NCBI RefSeq assembly: GCF_016920785.2 | Contig: NW_024609857.1 | Location: forward strand, 7,831,618-7,895,617 | Source of the DNA: Ixodes scapularis | Taxonomy: Eukaryota; Arthropoda; Arachnida; Ixodida; Ixodidae | Length of the DNA stretch: 64,000 nt | Reading direction: 5' to 3' | In this document: one piece after another, positions 34,673-46,831 of the stretch | Layout of the letters: each line of letters starts with the position of its first letter | Numbering within the stretch: the first letter of the stretch is position 1 | The notes under the pieces: model-generated | Told to the model about the DNA's origin: nothing | The model's database searches: none | What the model saw: only the letters and a program-made list of their open reading frames with translations | Made by a program: the position numbers and the translations under genes

Positions 34673-35972
34673 AGGGACTGAGGCGCATGCTTCTTAATCA
34701 AGATCGAAAATTGGGAAGAAGATTTATGAGCGCACTGGGAGCGGCTTTGGCGCAGCCGCGTGTCGCGTCCGGGGACTTGGCGCGTCTCACTCAGAGTCGA
34801 ACACACTCTCCTCCGCTTTGCTCCCTCTCTCTCTCTCTTTCTTTCCCTCTCATGTTGTCCATACTCTTCTCTTTTACGTTGATTCGCTTCCTCGACTCGC
34901 TTACGGCCTTAACGTGACTCAATTTACGAGCTTACCCGGTGAGAACGATCAGCGGGAGCAAAGGGAATCAATCTTTAGTGGTTACGCTCAGAACTTACAC
35001 TGCTTATACCGAACACGGACTCAGAAGAGCAAATCGAAAGTGATGGAAGCGAAAATTATTATCTTTTAGCACGCACTTACGTGTTTTTTTCCCCGTGGAA
35101 TCGCTTGATCTAATAAAATTCCTCTCTTCCCCTTTGATTGCCTATGATTTGCACATCTCAAATATTTAGGAGAATAAATTGTTTCGATAATTTTTGGTAA
35201 GGCTTCTAGTGAAAATAACTCATCATAAAAAAAAAAAAAAAATTCCTCAAAATATTCTTTAAGCCATCGTTTCTGTAAACATATAATTTTTTTAACAAGG
35301 ACACCTACTCAAAGTATTAAAAACGATACGCGTACAAGCTCAGGTGCTGCTTGCGCGTCCCTTTCTACTCGAGCGCAGCGCGCGGATGCTTTCCCGCTAA
35401 GCATCCGTCAACACTCCCCAGCTGGCAAGATGCAGCGCCCTGAGTTGCGCGATGAGAACTGTACGGCGCGTTAATTTGCTGGAGCCACGCCGCGGATACC
35501 CAATATGCTCTCGCGTTTCCCAGCCCTGTACACGCAGAAACTGAGAGCGGCCGACGACGAGTAATTACTGGTTGATTAACGTCAATTACCGACGCTCTAC
35601 GCATCCTCCCGAAACAAACTACTTCGATGCTCTGTGTTTAACCCACGGAAACTATGTTCTTCTCTCTTTTTTCTTATTCTTGTTTTCTTGTTTCGAACGT
35701 GGTGCAGTTGGTAGATAAACAGCGTAGCGCAGGTCTGTTTATATACACTGTGCACGGGAAAGCGAGCATCTCGAACGCACAATGAAACCGGAGCCTGCGG
35801 GTGCGTGAGTAATTAATTATCGGCATCCCGGACCAGTTCATTATCCGTCGTATTGATCCAACTTATATGGCGGATATGGGGCGTAACAACTGCATGCGCG
35901 CATTTAGAAAAAAAAAGTGAGAAAGAGAGAGAGAGTGAGGCGAAACTTGGTGGGACGCTTCTGAACAAATCT
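34673..35972. other. Intergenic, no gene supported
   Basis: CT-rich to AT-rich DNA with short ORFs lacking motifs. No bounded repeat was identified. Confidence 0.35.
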
Positions 35973-36120
35973 GTGCACAGTGCCGAACCGGAACCGAACC
36001 GAAAATCCGGAACTGAACCGTTATTTTTACCGAACCGGAGCTGAACCGAACCGAAATATTCGCCGCCCTCTTTGAACTGAACCGGAAAAAAATATAACAA
36101 TAACCGGTTCAAAACGGTTA
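35973..36120. repeat. Degenerate GAACCG-type hexamer repeat
   Basis: Many copies of CCGAACCGGAAC and GAACCGAACCG, interrupted by AT-rich spacers, ending with ACCGGTTC and AACGGTTAACGGTTT. It is probably the subterminal region of a DNA transposon or a decayed satellite. Boundaries are uncertain. Confidence 0.6.
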
Positions 36121-36280
36121 ACGGTTTGCTTTCTTTGTTATTACACAATGAATGTTCGAGAAATAAAAATTGGCAGCTGGTATTTCTGTTGTATTCATCA
36201 AATCGTCATATACCGGATTGCAATGTATGAAACAAATATGGGTTTTCGTGGCGCTTTTGTATTGGCACTATGATTAATCG

Positions 36281-36531
36281 TCTGTCACGTGGTCACATGA
36301 CGTCCTGGTGCCAGGACATGCTGTCAAGTAATGTCATATGTCACGTGGCCCCGTGACGTAGTCACGTGACTCACTGCGTCAAGTCAACTTAAATTGATAA
36401 CGTCACTAGATTTATTAGCGTTGTTGACACCGGAACATCACAAAGCATCACGGCTTATCACAGCGAGTCATGTGACAGCGTGACGTACTCTATTGTCATG
36501 AGCCCAGGTCGAGTGCTGGGGTTCATGACAA
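36281..36531. other. CACGTG/TGACGT-rich segment with hairpins
   Basis: Three CACGTG boxes (36286, 36342 and 36363) lie with several GTCAC, TCATATG and TGACGT sites within about 90 bp. Two hairpins are visible: GTCCTGG-TG-CCAGGAC (36302-36317) and a stem TTGTCATGAGCCCAG with CTGGGGTTCATGACAA (36493-36531). It looks like a repeat built from E-box/CRE-like units. Regulatory function is only a possibility, as no gene lies next to it. Confidence 0.4.
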
Positions 36532-36619
36532 TCAGCATCGCCACACACTTGGGTAATGGCTCGTGTTCAATTAACAATGAGAATAGCCGAACTCTAACAA
36601 TGACTAAAGCTTAATCCAT

Positions 36620-36862
36620 GCTTTATTCTTTGCCAACCCTAGCATGCCTATAATAAACACTGATGGTATATAATTAGCGTAAGATGACGTGACCGCTTGT
36701 TCTAATAGAGAGTTGAGGAGGGGAAAGCTGTTTCTTTCCTTCGTTTTTTCTGCGTCTGCCATTGAGCGGAGAGTAAAACTAATGGGGGTTTCTTGCAAGT
36801 TATGAACTTCAGGAATTAGCTCTTAGCGATATTTACTGAAAGTACAAAAATTGTTGCACGAG
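36620..36862. mobile_element. Family E fragment (right part)
   Basis: The DNA from CTTTGCCAACCCTAGC through GACGTGACCGCTTGTTC and GAGTTGAGGAGGGG to ACAAAAATTGTTGCACGAG parallels 48756-48998 in the full family E element. The terminal AGGGGC end is lost. Confidence 0.65.
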
Positions 36863-38739
36863 CTATTTTACATGTACGCATCACTGGGGCACCTAAACAT
36901 GTTTTCGTTGTTGCTCAACTGTCCCAGAAAGTTGTCCCCATGAATAGGAGCATTCAAAGGACCAAATGTGACTTATTTATCCGACGATAAATAGAACTAC
37001 GAGTGTTCACAAGAGAGATACCTGAAAAGAATGATCCCAGCGGCCTCCGAGGGACAGCCGAACGTTATGGCAGTCGTTTTAAGTCTCACGGAGAGTCGTT
37101 CTCGAATTCTTCCCTAAGCTTGGGCCACCTACGTATTTTGTTTAAACTTCACAGTTTTTAGTACAAAATCAAATAAATGGAGGATTACTAATAATAAATG
37201 GCACAGGTATAATTGTCGATTTAACATTCCCAAATGGATCAGGCTCCCCCTGGAAAAAAAGATATTTCTAGAATACCAAAAGACAAAGGGGGTTTAAAAA
37301 CATACTGTGTTGTAAAGGTTCCTCTGCTTCGCATCTTCGGCACAAGCCAGAAAGCGTTGTCCCGTAAAATACTTTGTTTGCAAAAACACTTCTTCCAGAA
37401 AGCGCGTTTTCCTGGTGCCAAACACTCGCGCCGTTCCTCACGACGCTGCACCAAACAAGAATGATTTCTATCTCTCGAATGCATGACTTGCACTGAGCGC
37501 AAACCTCCTGCAGCGTGCATTTTGCACTATCGGATTTGATTGCTCAGCAAGAACAAATCAAATTGGCCACCAGCATATAGTGCGATGATGTCACATGCAA
37601 GCCATGTTAAACAGTGCAGTTTTCTGGTGAAATGCGATGTTATCAACACTAGCAAAAGTGAATGTCCAAATTAATATGTGCAGTATATATAGCAATCTCG
37701 CGATGATATGTGGCAGCCCAATAAAACGTTCGAGCGCGCATGACTGATAAAGCACAGAGTTGTAAAGTGAGAGCCCAAAACCAGTGCGCGTAAAACCGAA
37801 TATAGCATTAAACCTCCCGAGACAGTATTTTGCAAAGTTTCAAGCTCACGCAAGTCATGTCCAAACGTGATTTATATTAGAAATACACTGTCTGTCCTCT
37901 GGGCTATTTATGTATAATTAAGAATATCATTGAATGTACCTATATCTACGTCTTTCTTTTTGCAGCTAAGGAGTTGTGAATGGGATTATGGGATTATTTA
38001 GAAGAATACCATTTATTATTTTTCTTTCTGCATATTTTGTGTCGTTACCTTCAGATCTAATATGTGAGCACATAGTCCTTTTTGGCATACCCCGCGACCC
38101 GATGTTTCACATTGCCAAACTGCGAAAAAAAAAAAAAAACGTTTCCGTAGACTGGCACATTTTCGAGTATCGTCCTCCCGTGTCGGTCTCAAGCGGTTAT
38201 GTGATCTTCATTCAGTATTGGTAGTAGAAACTGAAGCCGTAGAAATCAAGTTTGTTTTAATTAGGGTAGTACGATCAATTCCTGTCCCATGGAGCGAAGC
38301 CGGCGATGTCTGTAGCAGCGAAAAATGGCACCTAAATCCCCATTTTCCCATTGGCTGAGCAAAACGGAACTTAAAGTCCCATTGGCTGCGACGCGTCATA
38401 TCAGATGCGTCGTCACGGAAGCCGACGGGGGCGCTCAAGGTCAAAGCGGACGCGCCTCAGAAATAAAACACAAAGAAAAGCGCAGCAACGCAGATGCATC
38501 GTCACGGAAGCCGCCATGAAGCCGGCAGGGTTCGCCGCGCATGCGCAGTGGGCAAGCGTGGTGTCACCGCCAGTGCGCCGTGTGAAAAAGGAAGACCTCG
38601 TAGCGTTGCTTGTAAAAATGTGCTGCCAGTAGGAATGCTTTCGCATTCCTACATGTAAGCAGTCTTGGGTGTCCTCCTGTAATCTTTCTTTTTGCGTTAG
38701 TAGGGCAAGTTCGGTCGATCCCTTCTTACAAAACCCCTA
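36863..38739. other. Intergenic, no gene supported
   Basis: AT-rich with short ORFs. A small inverted motif GTAGGAATGC-TTTC-GCATTCCTAC (38630-38653) and a CpG-rich patch (38380-38600) may belong to a short repeat. Nothing is firmly assigned. Confidence 0.3.
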
Positions 38740-39540
38740 TTGTGAGTTTGTAAGAATAAAAGAATATTAGAAAAAGAAGTGATTCTGCTATGTATGTTTT
38801 TTTTTCAAGACACTTGGAAAACACCGGTAAAATCGAGTCTGTAATTTGATTGTTTATTTTTGTTTCCGCCTTTGCAAAAAATAACGATTTTGGCAATTTG
38901 CATACGGCGAGGAAAGGTTCATGAGGAGATAGAAAGGTTATATATAGAGGTGAAAATATCTCCAAAACGTATTTAACGGACTTAATTTGTACGTCGCCGA
39001 TGTCACTACAAGCACTATTATGTATCCAATTAAATGTGTTAAAAACCTCGATTTGGTCAGTTGAGTGAAAAGAGGCACTATTTTCATTACGGGTTTCTAG
39101 GTACCTCGTCGACAATGGGTTGTGTCTGCTGTGGGTAATGCAGGCGAAATAGTTGTTAAACGAGTTAGCGAGTTCTTCTCCGCGAAATGTTGTGTGACCG
39201 ATTTGCAATGTTCTGATGGAATCGTTTCCACATGATCGATTTAAGAGTTGGCTAATATTTTTCCAAGTCAGGCATCTTTTTTTATTTCTTTTTTTTTTTT
39301 TTTTTTAGTGCAAATAGTTCTTTTTTTTCTGCTTGCCTGACAATTTTAGTCAGTTGGTTTCTGTACCTAGTGAATTTCTTTAAACCGTCAGTGTTTTTTG
39401 TAAATAAAAATTTACGGTATAGTTTATAAGTTTACGGTGCAGTTTATGAGATATTTTTTTTTCCTGACAAACTGGTTTATATTAGAACATTTTGTTATAT
39501 ACCACTAAGAAAGTGTTAAAAAGCAGATATATGCCTCATC
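38740..39540 (-). pseudogene. LINE reverse transcriptase remnant (N-terminal part)
   Basis: A linker (YRKFLFTKNTDGLKK, then RYRNQLTKIVRQAEKKELFA, about 39300-39410) precedes an ORF at 38726-39208. That ORF has GEELANSFNNYFACI, an IFSPLYITFLS segment, CKLPKSLFFAKAETK and LPVFSKCLEKK. These correspond to the start of LINE RT up to motif 2. The YADD box and thumb are absent, and the sequence ends at AT-rich DNA near 38745. Confidence 0.75.
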
Positions 39541-39599
39541 AGCGGAAAAATAATTGTAAACTGAGTTCCAGTTTACGTCCGTAATGTAGGAACTAAACA

Positions 39600-40240
39600 C
39601 TTAAAGTGTATGAGAATTTATGTTTCTGAAGATACCTCCGGTTACGGTGGCGTTACAGTGATTGTCAATGGTGTTGTTTGTGAACATGAATAATGGCAAG
39701 TGATCGCTTATCTGGACGGCAATATGGTGACAAAAATGACACACCTGTAAAATGTGTTGGTGAGGTAATGACGTTGATGCAATTGTTTGATTCAAGGACA
39801 CTTGCAAGTGAATATTGCGCATTTGAGGCTGTTAATATGTTAATATTAAAATCTCCATCCACAAAAAGTTTATACCGGCTTACATTTGAAAAATCCAGGA
39901 ACTTATCAAAATGACATAGAATATTGTTCAAGTTTCCACTTGGTGGCCTATAGAGCACGCTTAAAATAATTTTTCCGCACTTCAACGTCAATATTTCAAA
40001 ATCACTACAAATAACTGAAATATCAGTTCACAACCAAAAGTAGCGCTTACATAAATCAATATTCCTCCACCCCCTTTAAACGAACTGTTTAAAAAAATGT
40101 TTTATATTGATCCAGTTATAGTACCTCCAGGCCGTTTAGATACCATGTTTCGTGAGCATGGTCACATCGAAAGAAAAACCAAATTCTTGAAAATCACATA
40201 GCTCGTCCTCCTTACTACGAGAAGACGGAGGTATGAATAA
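39600..40240 (-). pseudogene. LINE APE-type endonuclease remnant
   Basis: It contains an ELCDFQEFGFSFDVTMLT-like segment near the start, the GGGGILIYV strand, the YRPPSGN motif (about 39925-39950), the catalytic-region GDFNINIL motif (about 39845-39870) and the terminal SDHLPLF motif (about 39686-39709). All are hallmarks of the exonuclease/endonuclease/phosphatase fold that nicks target DNA for LINE integration. At least two frameshifts and stops separate them. Confidence 0.8.
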
Positions 40241-40349
40241 GAAAAGGTAGATGTTTCCCCTTGCTAGTTTTAAAAAGTGGTTATTTCAAATGGCACAAGA
40301 TGCGTTCAAACTACCACAAAAAAAAACTTGATAAAAAAAATGTTTTTAC

Positions 40350-41090
40350 ACCATCTCGGATAGGTAATTTATGCAAGTGATAGGGACAGCCCGTAACTGC
40401 TGTGATTTTCGAGCATATATCTTTCCGCCTCTCGTCCACGCAAATTTCTTGCCGATCTCATTCTTCTCTGCAACTGTCAAGCCAAGCAGCTTTTTTTTAT
40501 TATTATTATTCTTATTTCTGGACACAAGTGTTTATTGGCGTAGACTGAGGCACGTGTAGCGTGACCCAAGTCTGAGGTTGACAACCGCTTCTTCCGCGCT
40601 TTCTCGATAACAGATCCCTTTCTGAGCGAAGATTAAATTGCGCAATGATAAGCGGGCATGACGATGGATTGCCTCCCGGTACGCAATGATATCCAACGAT
40701 ATCGCACAGAGCAATCAGTTTGTCCGATGAACTCGCCAATTTTCTTCACGACTTCCGATAATTTTTTTTTTTTTTTTTTTTACACCGGCGGGACGTTTTT
40801 GATTTCAACGTTGTGGTTTCGAGAGTATTGCTCGCAGAGCGTAAGCCGACGGTCACTTTGCTCTGCTTGAAATTGTTTAAATATTTTTTATACTTTTTTT
40901 TTTAGTTGCACAGTTTATTGCGAAGATGGACGTTTTCGTTTTCCAAATCAACATGTTTTCTTTTTTTTTTTTTTTCCCATAGCATCTCACATTTCTTCGA
41001 AATCTTTGTTGAAACTTTCGAGACTGGCCTTTATCTCTCTAAGCTCTTTTCGTATTTCTCTCTTGAAGACACGGTAGTCTAGTTCTTGGC
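40350..41090 (-). pseudogene. LINE ORF1 (coiled-coil nucleic-acid-binding protein) remnant
   Basis: It starts with a charged heptad-like helix (FKREIRKELREIKASLES, about 41010-41075), then an EQYSRNHNVEIKNVP segment near 40800-40845. Next come VVKKIGEFIGQTD (about 40710-40750) and an LIIAQFNLRSERDLL segment (about 40605-40655). EKARKKRLSTSDLG (about 40568-40610) and an NKHLCPEIR-type segment lead to an ARNLRGREAER-like end. This order matches the RRM/C-terminal layout of LINE ORF1 proteins. Frames change several times and poly-A tracts interrupt it. Confidence 0.7.
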
Positions 41091-44000
41091 TACCAACCAT
41101 GCCGGATTTTGTGGGACCGTCCCGACTTTTCATAAGGCGTCCCGAGTCCCGCATCGTCCCTGACGTTCAGTTAGAAATCCAGACCGTTCAGTTAGAAATT
41201 TTATATGCAATGCAACGCACGCCCATCAACGTGCGTCAGGCTGTGAAGCGCGATGAGCACGAATCGCACGAAGCAATGTTGCGGTGGCTAGCGTTAGCGC
41301 TGAGAGAGGCTCCAGTGTCGCCCGAAAATCGGGGCGACACTGCTGCCGCGGCGAGCAAGGCCTGTTTTCATTGTCATCGTTTGTATCACCCCTTTCTGTT
41401 TCCCTTCTCCTCCAGCGCGCTGCCCGTTAAATCCTAAACTTAATCGCTAAACCACTCGCTTTCATCAATATTTCCGCTAAATAAAAATGAAGCCTTATAG
41501 CTCCCAGTCGCTAAGAAAACAAAGTGCGTTCAACTCGGCGTTATCTGCTTTAAATCTACCGCAAAAACTCAGAAGCCGTGCTGTCGAAACGGGGTACGCG
41601 GAAGAAATCTACGTTTAATTTTGCTCGGTATATCATAACGTTTTATCACACACACTACTCTATGCAAATCACGCGGTCGCAGAGGCGCTCGGAGGTTCCA
41701 AAGTGCAGTATACTCACATGCGAGGTCAATAAGCCAGCAGTCACCGTACTCTCAAACTACCCGCTTCAAATGACCGAGGGCGGTTCAACGAGTGCAGTGG
41801 AGACAAAGGCAGCTAGCCTTAGGTCTACCCCCTAATCGTTCCAATCAGAACTCGGCGTCTGATGTCTCCGCGCGCTCTCGTAACCTCCTCTCCCCCAGTT
41901 TCTCACCGCATATGTGCGAAACCATCCAAGGAAGCAGCCACGCTGGATTCTCTAACCCTCCCACGACTCCGCAATACCCTAGGCATGTTGTTCTCTCGAC
42001 TTACCTTGGGCTGGTTCCTTCATTGTGTTTTACGAGTGCTGAAGGGAGTTTACGAGTCATTTGTTTGGGGGAAACGACCGGAGGTGCTACGGTATGCAAA
42101 GTGAGCACTCGTCGTGACCATTACAGCTCGTTCTGCGCTCGAGATTACTTTACTGCATTCTACTTTTATTGTTTTTGTGTTCCTATTTATACTGACGATG
42201 ATGGTTTTTGTATACAGTGGTGGAGGAAATGAAAGCATGCAAAGTTAAACGCGACTACCTCCCCAGGCGTCGATTGAAACCCGTAAACTTTTCCTTTTAT
42301 TATTCAGCTCGCTCGCACTATAAGCATAGAGTGGCCCGCAACTCGACGCTACCCGCGTGTAGCTTTTATGTGCGTCCTCTTTCGCGTCGGCATTGCCGTA
42401 CATCCACACCCACCAACATTAGGTAGTATTAGAGTACGGAGCCCCAACACTTTGGGTTCCCCAAGTTGGGGGCACCTCCTATTCTAAAACTCGCTAGTAT
42501 TAGCGCTGAGATGTCACGGCGGCTCTCTCTTGTGATCTCCCTAAGCGACGTCACTACCAGAATATGCCTCACCATGACGTCGCGACTCGCGAGTTGTGAT
42601 CTTGTCTACCGTACTTACTCGAGTAATAACCACACTATTTATGAACAAGGCCCTTGCGTCTACTTTCCTACAGAAATCATGTTCAGCCAATCATTTCGTT
42701 GCGCATAAATAACACAGCGAATAACTAGATCAAAACACGGTTCTCATTAGAAATACAATCTTCGCAGATGGTACCTTCGAACGAAGACGTTATCTCTGTC
42801 CTCTAAACAGCTGGAGTCATGCTGTCGATCGCGGTGATTGGCAATCTGCAAGCTCCGCGGAAAAGCGAACCCTCAGGTTTTCTTCATAAACAGTGCGGCT
42901 ATTTACTCGAGTAAATACGGTATCATCAATTGCGATCGGTAAGTTCGATGGTGTGCATGGGTAAAAAGCACAGTGGGAGCTTAAAGTCTTCGCACTTTGA
43001 AATAAACACCAAGAAAGTTGGAAGTCTGATATTAGTCTCTTTTACGTAGATGAAAGCAGAATTAATTCTGCTATAAAGACGTCATAGTGAGCGTGTAGCC
43101 AGTCGTGGAAGGCTGACCACAGCAACGGTTTTTGTCCGTCACTGGATCCTGTGAAAGTATATCGCTATTGCATTTTCTGCCAGGACACAAACAGTTACTA
43201 ACTACAGAAAACCAAAACCCCGAAAGGCGATTGGCTGATCAGTTTTTGTTTCCATGACGATCGCCGTTTCGGTCCTTTCATATCTTCGAAAGCTTCAAAG
43301 CGGACGTTCTGAACCGGGCGCGCCAAGATCGGTAGGAAGCGCCATCGCACCGAACGCGTTCTTCGCCACTTTGGCGCTGCGTATGCAATCCTCTTATCAA
43401 TCATGCCCATCTCCACGGATCTTTTACATTTATGTTGTTCCTTCGTATTTCAATACAGTAAAAGTATTCTTCAGTGCCTCCAAGCACCGACGTCACACGT
43501 GATGACTGTGTGAAGATGTGCCTTTGTTTCGCCAGTGTCCGGATAACAAAATCTTGGTATACAAGAAATGTGTATTTCTAAAGCAACCTTTCACCGCAAA
43601 CTCGAATCAGCTCACGAGGAATAAAAGGTCATGAAGGAACTACTCATTTCATGGACCAAAATGACGCTTCTTTCTCAGGATCCAGTGGCTATAGGTCACG
43701 CACGTCGCCAACAGTTTCTGCGACGCAAAATAACTTTGTTTATTGTCCTGTTACAAGTATGCATATAAAAAAGTCGCTCAATTTTGTTTTCTTTATTTCT
43801 TTCTTTTTGGAGGAGGGTCGCTATACCTGTGTTGGTCCAAGCCCAATGCTCGCCGAACACGCGTCTTGACCAACTGGAAGCCCGGCGTAGTGGACGTCCC
43901 AATGTTTGTCCAGCGCGGCTGCCCCGGGGCAGGGCGGCCAGCGGAGAGGGCGGCCTTGATGGGACGGCCCCCGACAATCAATAGGGCCCGTGGTCAGCCT

Positions 44001-44229
44001 GCGGTTGGCCTGTGCACACAGGCCAAATGGGAAGCGCAAACGTTTGCCTCAATCAGGGGAACAACCTGCAACGACAGACACAGGCGGGCCTGCCTGCATG
44101 TGTACACGCCAACTTTGCTTCCGCGCCGCGGTCTGTTTTTGTTTGCTCGGGTTACGGCTAAAAGAAGGCTACTGGCGATATTGCCCCTTGAACGGGGGTC
44201 TCAGTGGTAATACAAAAACGTTGCCGAGC
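41091..44229. other. Intergenic, no gene supported
   Basis: A tandem CGTTCAGTTAGAAAT pair (41163-41201) lies inside a 112-codon + ORF (41099-41437) that I cannot assign. A hairpin AGTGTCGCCC/GGGGCGACACT lies at about 41311-41342. A GC-rich island (43880-44110) includes a TTGGCCTGTG-CA-CACAGGCCAA palindrome at 44005-44026. There is no recognisable domain or splice structure. Confidence 0.3.
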
Positions 44230-44750
44230 ACCAGACATGTGCGTGTTACTGAAATAAAGTGACTAAACTCCGTTAGTCCTTACTCACTTCAAAAGTAACT
44301 AAGTAGGTTACATCGTTACTGCGATTTAAAAAGAACGCGTTACATTGGTTTGAAAGTAACGCGTTATGTTCTTGCTACTCCGAATGTGTCGTTTTCATAA
44401 ACCAGTAGCCGCTTTCAATGTTTGTTGCAATTAAAAAAGTATTGCTTCTTAACGCCTTGATTCGGTTATAACTGTGGGTATGCTGTCATATCTTGTGCAC
44501 CATCCTTTTACTGTCTGGCTATTCTATAGATTTTCTTGTCGTGCAAATATTACAGGCGCGAGCTGGGGTTAGGCCCAGGTTGGGTACTTGCGTTGGTCAC
44601 GTTCCTTTCCAGAAGCAACTAAATGCCGTCATTCGTTACTTCACCAAAAAGTAACGAAGATACGTTGCTCGCTTCTTCTCTTTAAAAAAGTAACTAGGTT
44701 CTTACTTTCTTCACAAAAAATTAGTTACAAGTTACGCGTTACGTACAAGA
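44230..44750. mobile_element. MITE with TAACGCGTTAC subterminal repeats
   Basis: Copies of AGTAACGCGTTA, AAAAGTAACTAAG and AAAGTAACGAAG occur in direct and inverted orientation at both sides (44275-44370 and 44630-44745) around an AT-rich middle. This resembles hAT MITEs with short subterminal repeats, as in family A, but the motif differs. The terminal CAGTG-type ends are not evident, so the limits are approximate. Confidence 0.5.
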
Positions 44751-45098
44751 CTGCCGAGCAGCCTGTTCGGGAAAAAAAGAAGATTGCAACCATTTTGATC
44801 CATTGGTTAGACCGTTGCTTGTAGAATTTTGTTTTATGAGGAACGCGTACCCACTCACGTCCACCCTCGTCCTTCGTTGGCACGTGCCGCCGTGTCTTTT
44901 TGAAGCGTTGCCCGGTCCTCCTCTCCTACTACTTCGTTTAGTTTATTATTGTTTCCAAAAGGCTTTTGGCAGCTGGCCAAATTCGCTATTCTCCACTGCG
45001 TCACGGCACGTTTTGCTTCACACGGTCACGAAGTCTAGGTTAGCATCCGTTAGAATGCAATTCTGTATTTAAAGAAGGCTATACTATCTCACAAAATA

Positions 45099-45815
45099 GG
45101 GACCTTTAGCAAACCGTTGCCTTGCTCCGCGTATACCGCACTACCGTAGAAGCGCTCGCCCTGCAGTCACGGTACCACCCGGGCGCACTCCCCCAGATTT
45201 TTTTAGCTACCTCAACTAACTATATTTTCTGACTTTCCGGCCTTTAGCCTTCCCGGTATGCTATTTGGTATCGCGAAATTCATAATAATTACTGTGAAAT
45301 CGGCAAATGAGAATTATGCAAAAGCCAGCATTCAAATATACGCGCACTTTTCAGTGCCGTGACGTGAGTGGCAGGCATTTGCCAGTCGAGCAAGCAGTCT
45401 AAAAAAAGAATATGCCAATCATTTGTTCCGTGCTGGAGCGCGGGTACTGCAGCGAGCTTCGAAAGCATTCATTTGACACCATGAAACTGCTTTGAATCAG
45501 TTGGGAACAACTTCTACAGTCCAAAGAGTGAACCCCTGCCTTCCAATGACGTCACTTTTTTGTTGTTGCCTGTACAGACTTTCAGTTTGAAAACACGGTG
45601 AGGACCAAAACTGTAAATTCAATAACTTCGCGAAAAAATAATATTCTGACTTAGTATTTAGGGTACAATTTTAGCGATGTTTGTTGGTTAGTTTAGCAAA
45701 ATTGCAAGCAAATCGGAGACAATGAAAAAATCTGTAGAGTACCCCTTTAAAAGCATGCTTCAAAGGCTTCGGTAGTGTGGTACGCGGAGCACGGCAACGG
45801 TTTACTAAAGGTCCC
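45099..45815. mobile_element. TA-flanked TIR element, 717 bp, interrupted
   Basis: The ends GGGACCTTTAGCAAACCG (45099) and CGGTTTACTAAAGGTCCC (45815) continue inward through GCTCCGCG and GTAGTG-type matches for about 52 bp, with TA on both sides (45097-45098 and 45816-45817). Most of the interior is a family D element (45182-45746) inserted later. Confidence 0.8.
45182..45746. mobile_element. Family D element, copy 1 (about 565 bp), nested
   Basis: It is colinear with 50763-51332 over its whole length. Shared landmarks are TAGTATCGCGAAATTCA-like, GTGAAATCGGCAA, ATTTGACACCATGA, AATCAGTTGGGAACAA, GTCCAAAGAGTGAACCCC and GTACCCCTTTAA. The right flank is TTAA (45747-45750). The left end is degraded. 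There is no coding capacity. Confidence 0.8.
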
Positions 45816-45882
45816 TAATAAAAGGGTACCACTGAACTGGCGAAGGCTAAACCTGGTGCAACGTACCTGGCATTGCAGGGCC

Positions 45883-45955
45883 AGCCGCAGTCACACTGCG
45901 CATGCATGCAAACGACAGTCGGTAGACACTGTCTGAGACGTGTTTCTTTCATTGT
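45883..45955. repeat. Family B fragment
   Basis: AGCCGCAGTCACACTGCGC, then CAAACGACAGTCGGTAGAC and ACTGTCTGAGACGTGTTTC. This is the reverse-complement counterpart of 22780-22845. Confidence 0.6.
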
Positions 45956-46225
45956 ATGGCGATCAAATTGGGCATCAAAAATAATCTGCACACATGTTCA
46001 AATTGTTTACATGGTAAAGTGTTGACGCGGTTAAACGAAAAGGAACTAAAGATTCTTCCCATAGTTGTTGTTTTTTTTTTGTTTGTTTTTTTTACCACGT
46101 CAACACTCGTGACAGCCACCGTGAAAAATGTGAGATAATTTAAGACCTACTGTATTTGAACCTGGTCAGCTTCTACACGCATAATTTACAACTCGTGTCA
46201 GCGTACTCAAATCACAACTAGGCCT

Positions 46226-46243
46226 CCCCCCCCCCCCCCCCCC
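46226..46243. repeat. Poly-C run (18 C)
   Basis: Uninterrupted homopolymer just upstream of the LINE 3' end. Confidence 0.95.
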
Positions 46244-46254
46244 TGCTTTACGAT

Positions 46255-46831
46255 ATTACACAAGTTTTACTACCATCTTCCTTTCCGCAATACCTTGTAC
46301 CGCACAGCCGCACCACATATCTCACGTCGCCTAAAGAGTCTTTGCAAACTGCTTTCATCTGTTCCTAGGACTTATATCTTTAACTTTTCTTCGTTTCAGC
46401 TTTCTATGAACAATTGGAACAAACTACCCGATTCAATAATGATGATATCTGATATTTAAAAATTTCGGAAAGCGCTGGCCACCTTTTGTCGCTTATTACC
46501 AACTTTTTAAATTGTTATTCATAGTTTTGTTCCCTTTATTATTTCACAAAAAAACATAATCATGTTTGCCCCTCGTCGCAGATAAGCCATAGTTCTGCAG
46601 TGTGTCGTTGGTTTTCTTTTGGTATTTGTATAATGTTACCATTGAAGTGCAACAATTGAACTTTGTGATTATATGTACTGCTTTTTTTGTGTGCCGCGGC
46701 TTTCATTTCTTTTCTTTTTATTTCCGTTTTCTGTGTATCACGACTGTCAACGTGTTCTTTTTGTATGAATTCCCCCCTATGTAATGCCCGAAAGGGCCCT
46801 GAGGGTAAATGAATAAATAAATAAATAAACA
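46255..46831 (+). mobile_element. 3' end of a LINE (RT C-terminus plus 3' UTR), 5'-truncated
   Basis: The 5' part encodes the typical C-terminal tail of CR1/L2-like RT proteins in shifting frames: an RTYIFNFSSFQLS segment, MNNWNKLPDSI (about 46404-46440) and KFRKALATF (about 46462-46490). A 3' UTR follows with CCCGAAAGGGCCCTGAGGG (about 46787-46805), ending in a (TAAA)n-type tail at about 46810-46831. The structure is a 5'-truncated insertion, common for LINEs. A second related A/T-rich tail follows to 46925. Confidence 0.7.

Larger units (their letters stand above)
38740..41090 (-). mobile_element. Decayed non-LTR retrotransposon (LINE) with ORF1, endonuclease and RT
   Basis: Reading - from 41090, three LINE modules occur in the canonical order: a coiled-coil ORF1 (41090-40350), an APE-type endonuclease (40240-39600) and the N-terminal part of RT (39540-38740). 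The rest of RT and the 3' tail are missing, so the copy is truncated at its 3' side and broken by poly-A/T insertions (poly-T on + at 40761-40780 and about 40959-40975). ORF1 plus an APE endonuclease and a LPVFSKCLEK-type RT suggests the CR1/L2/Jockey group. The exact clade is not determined. Confidence 0.8.
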
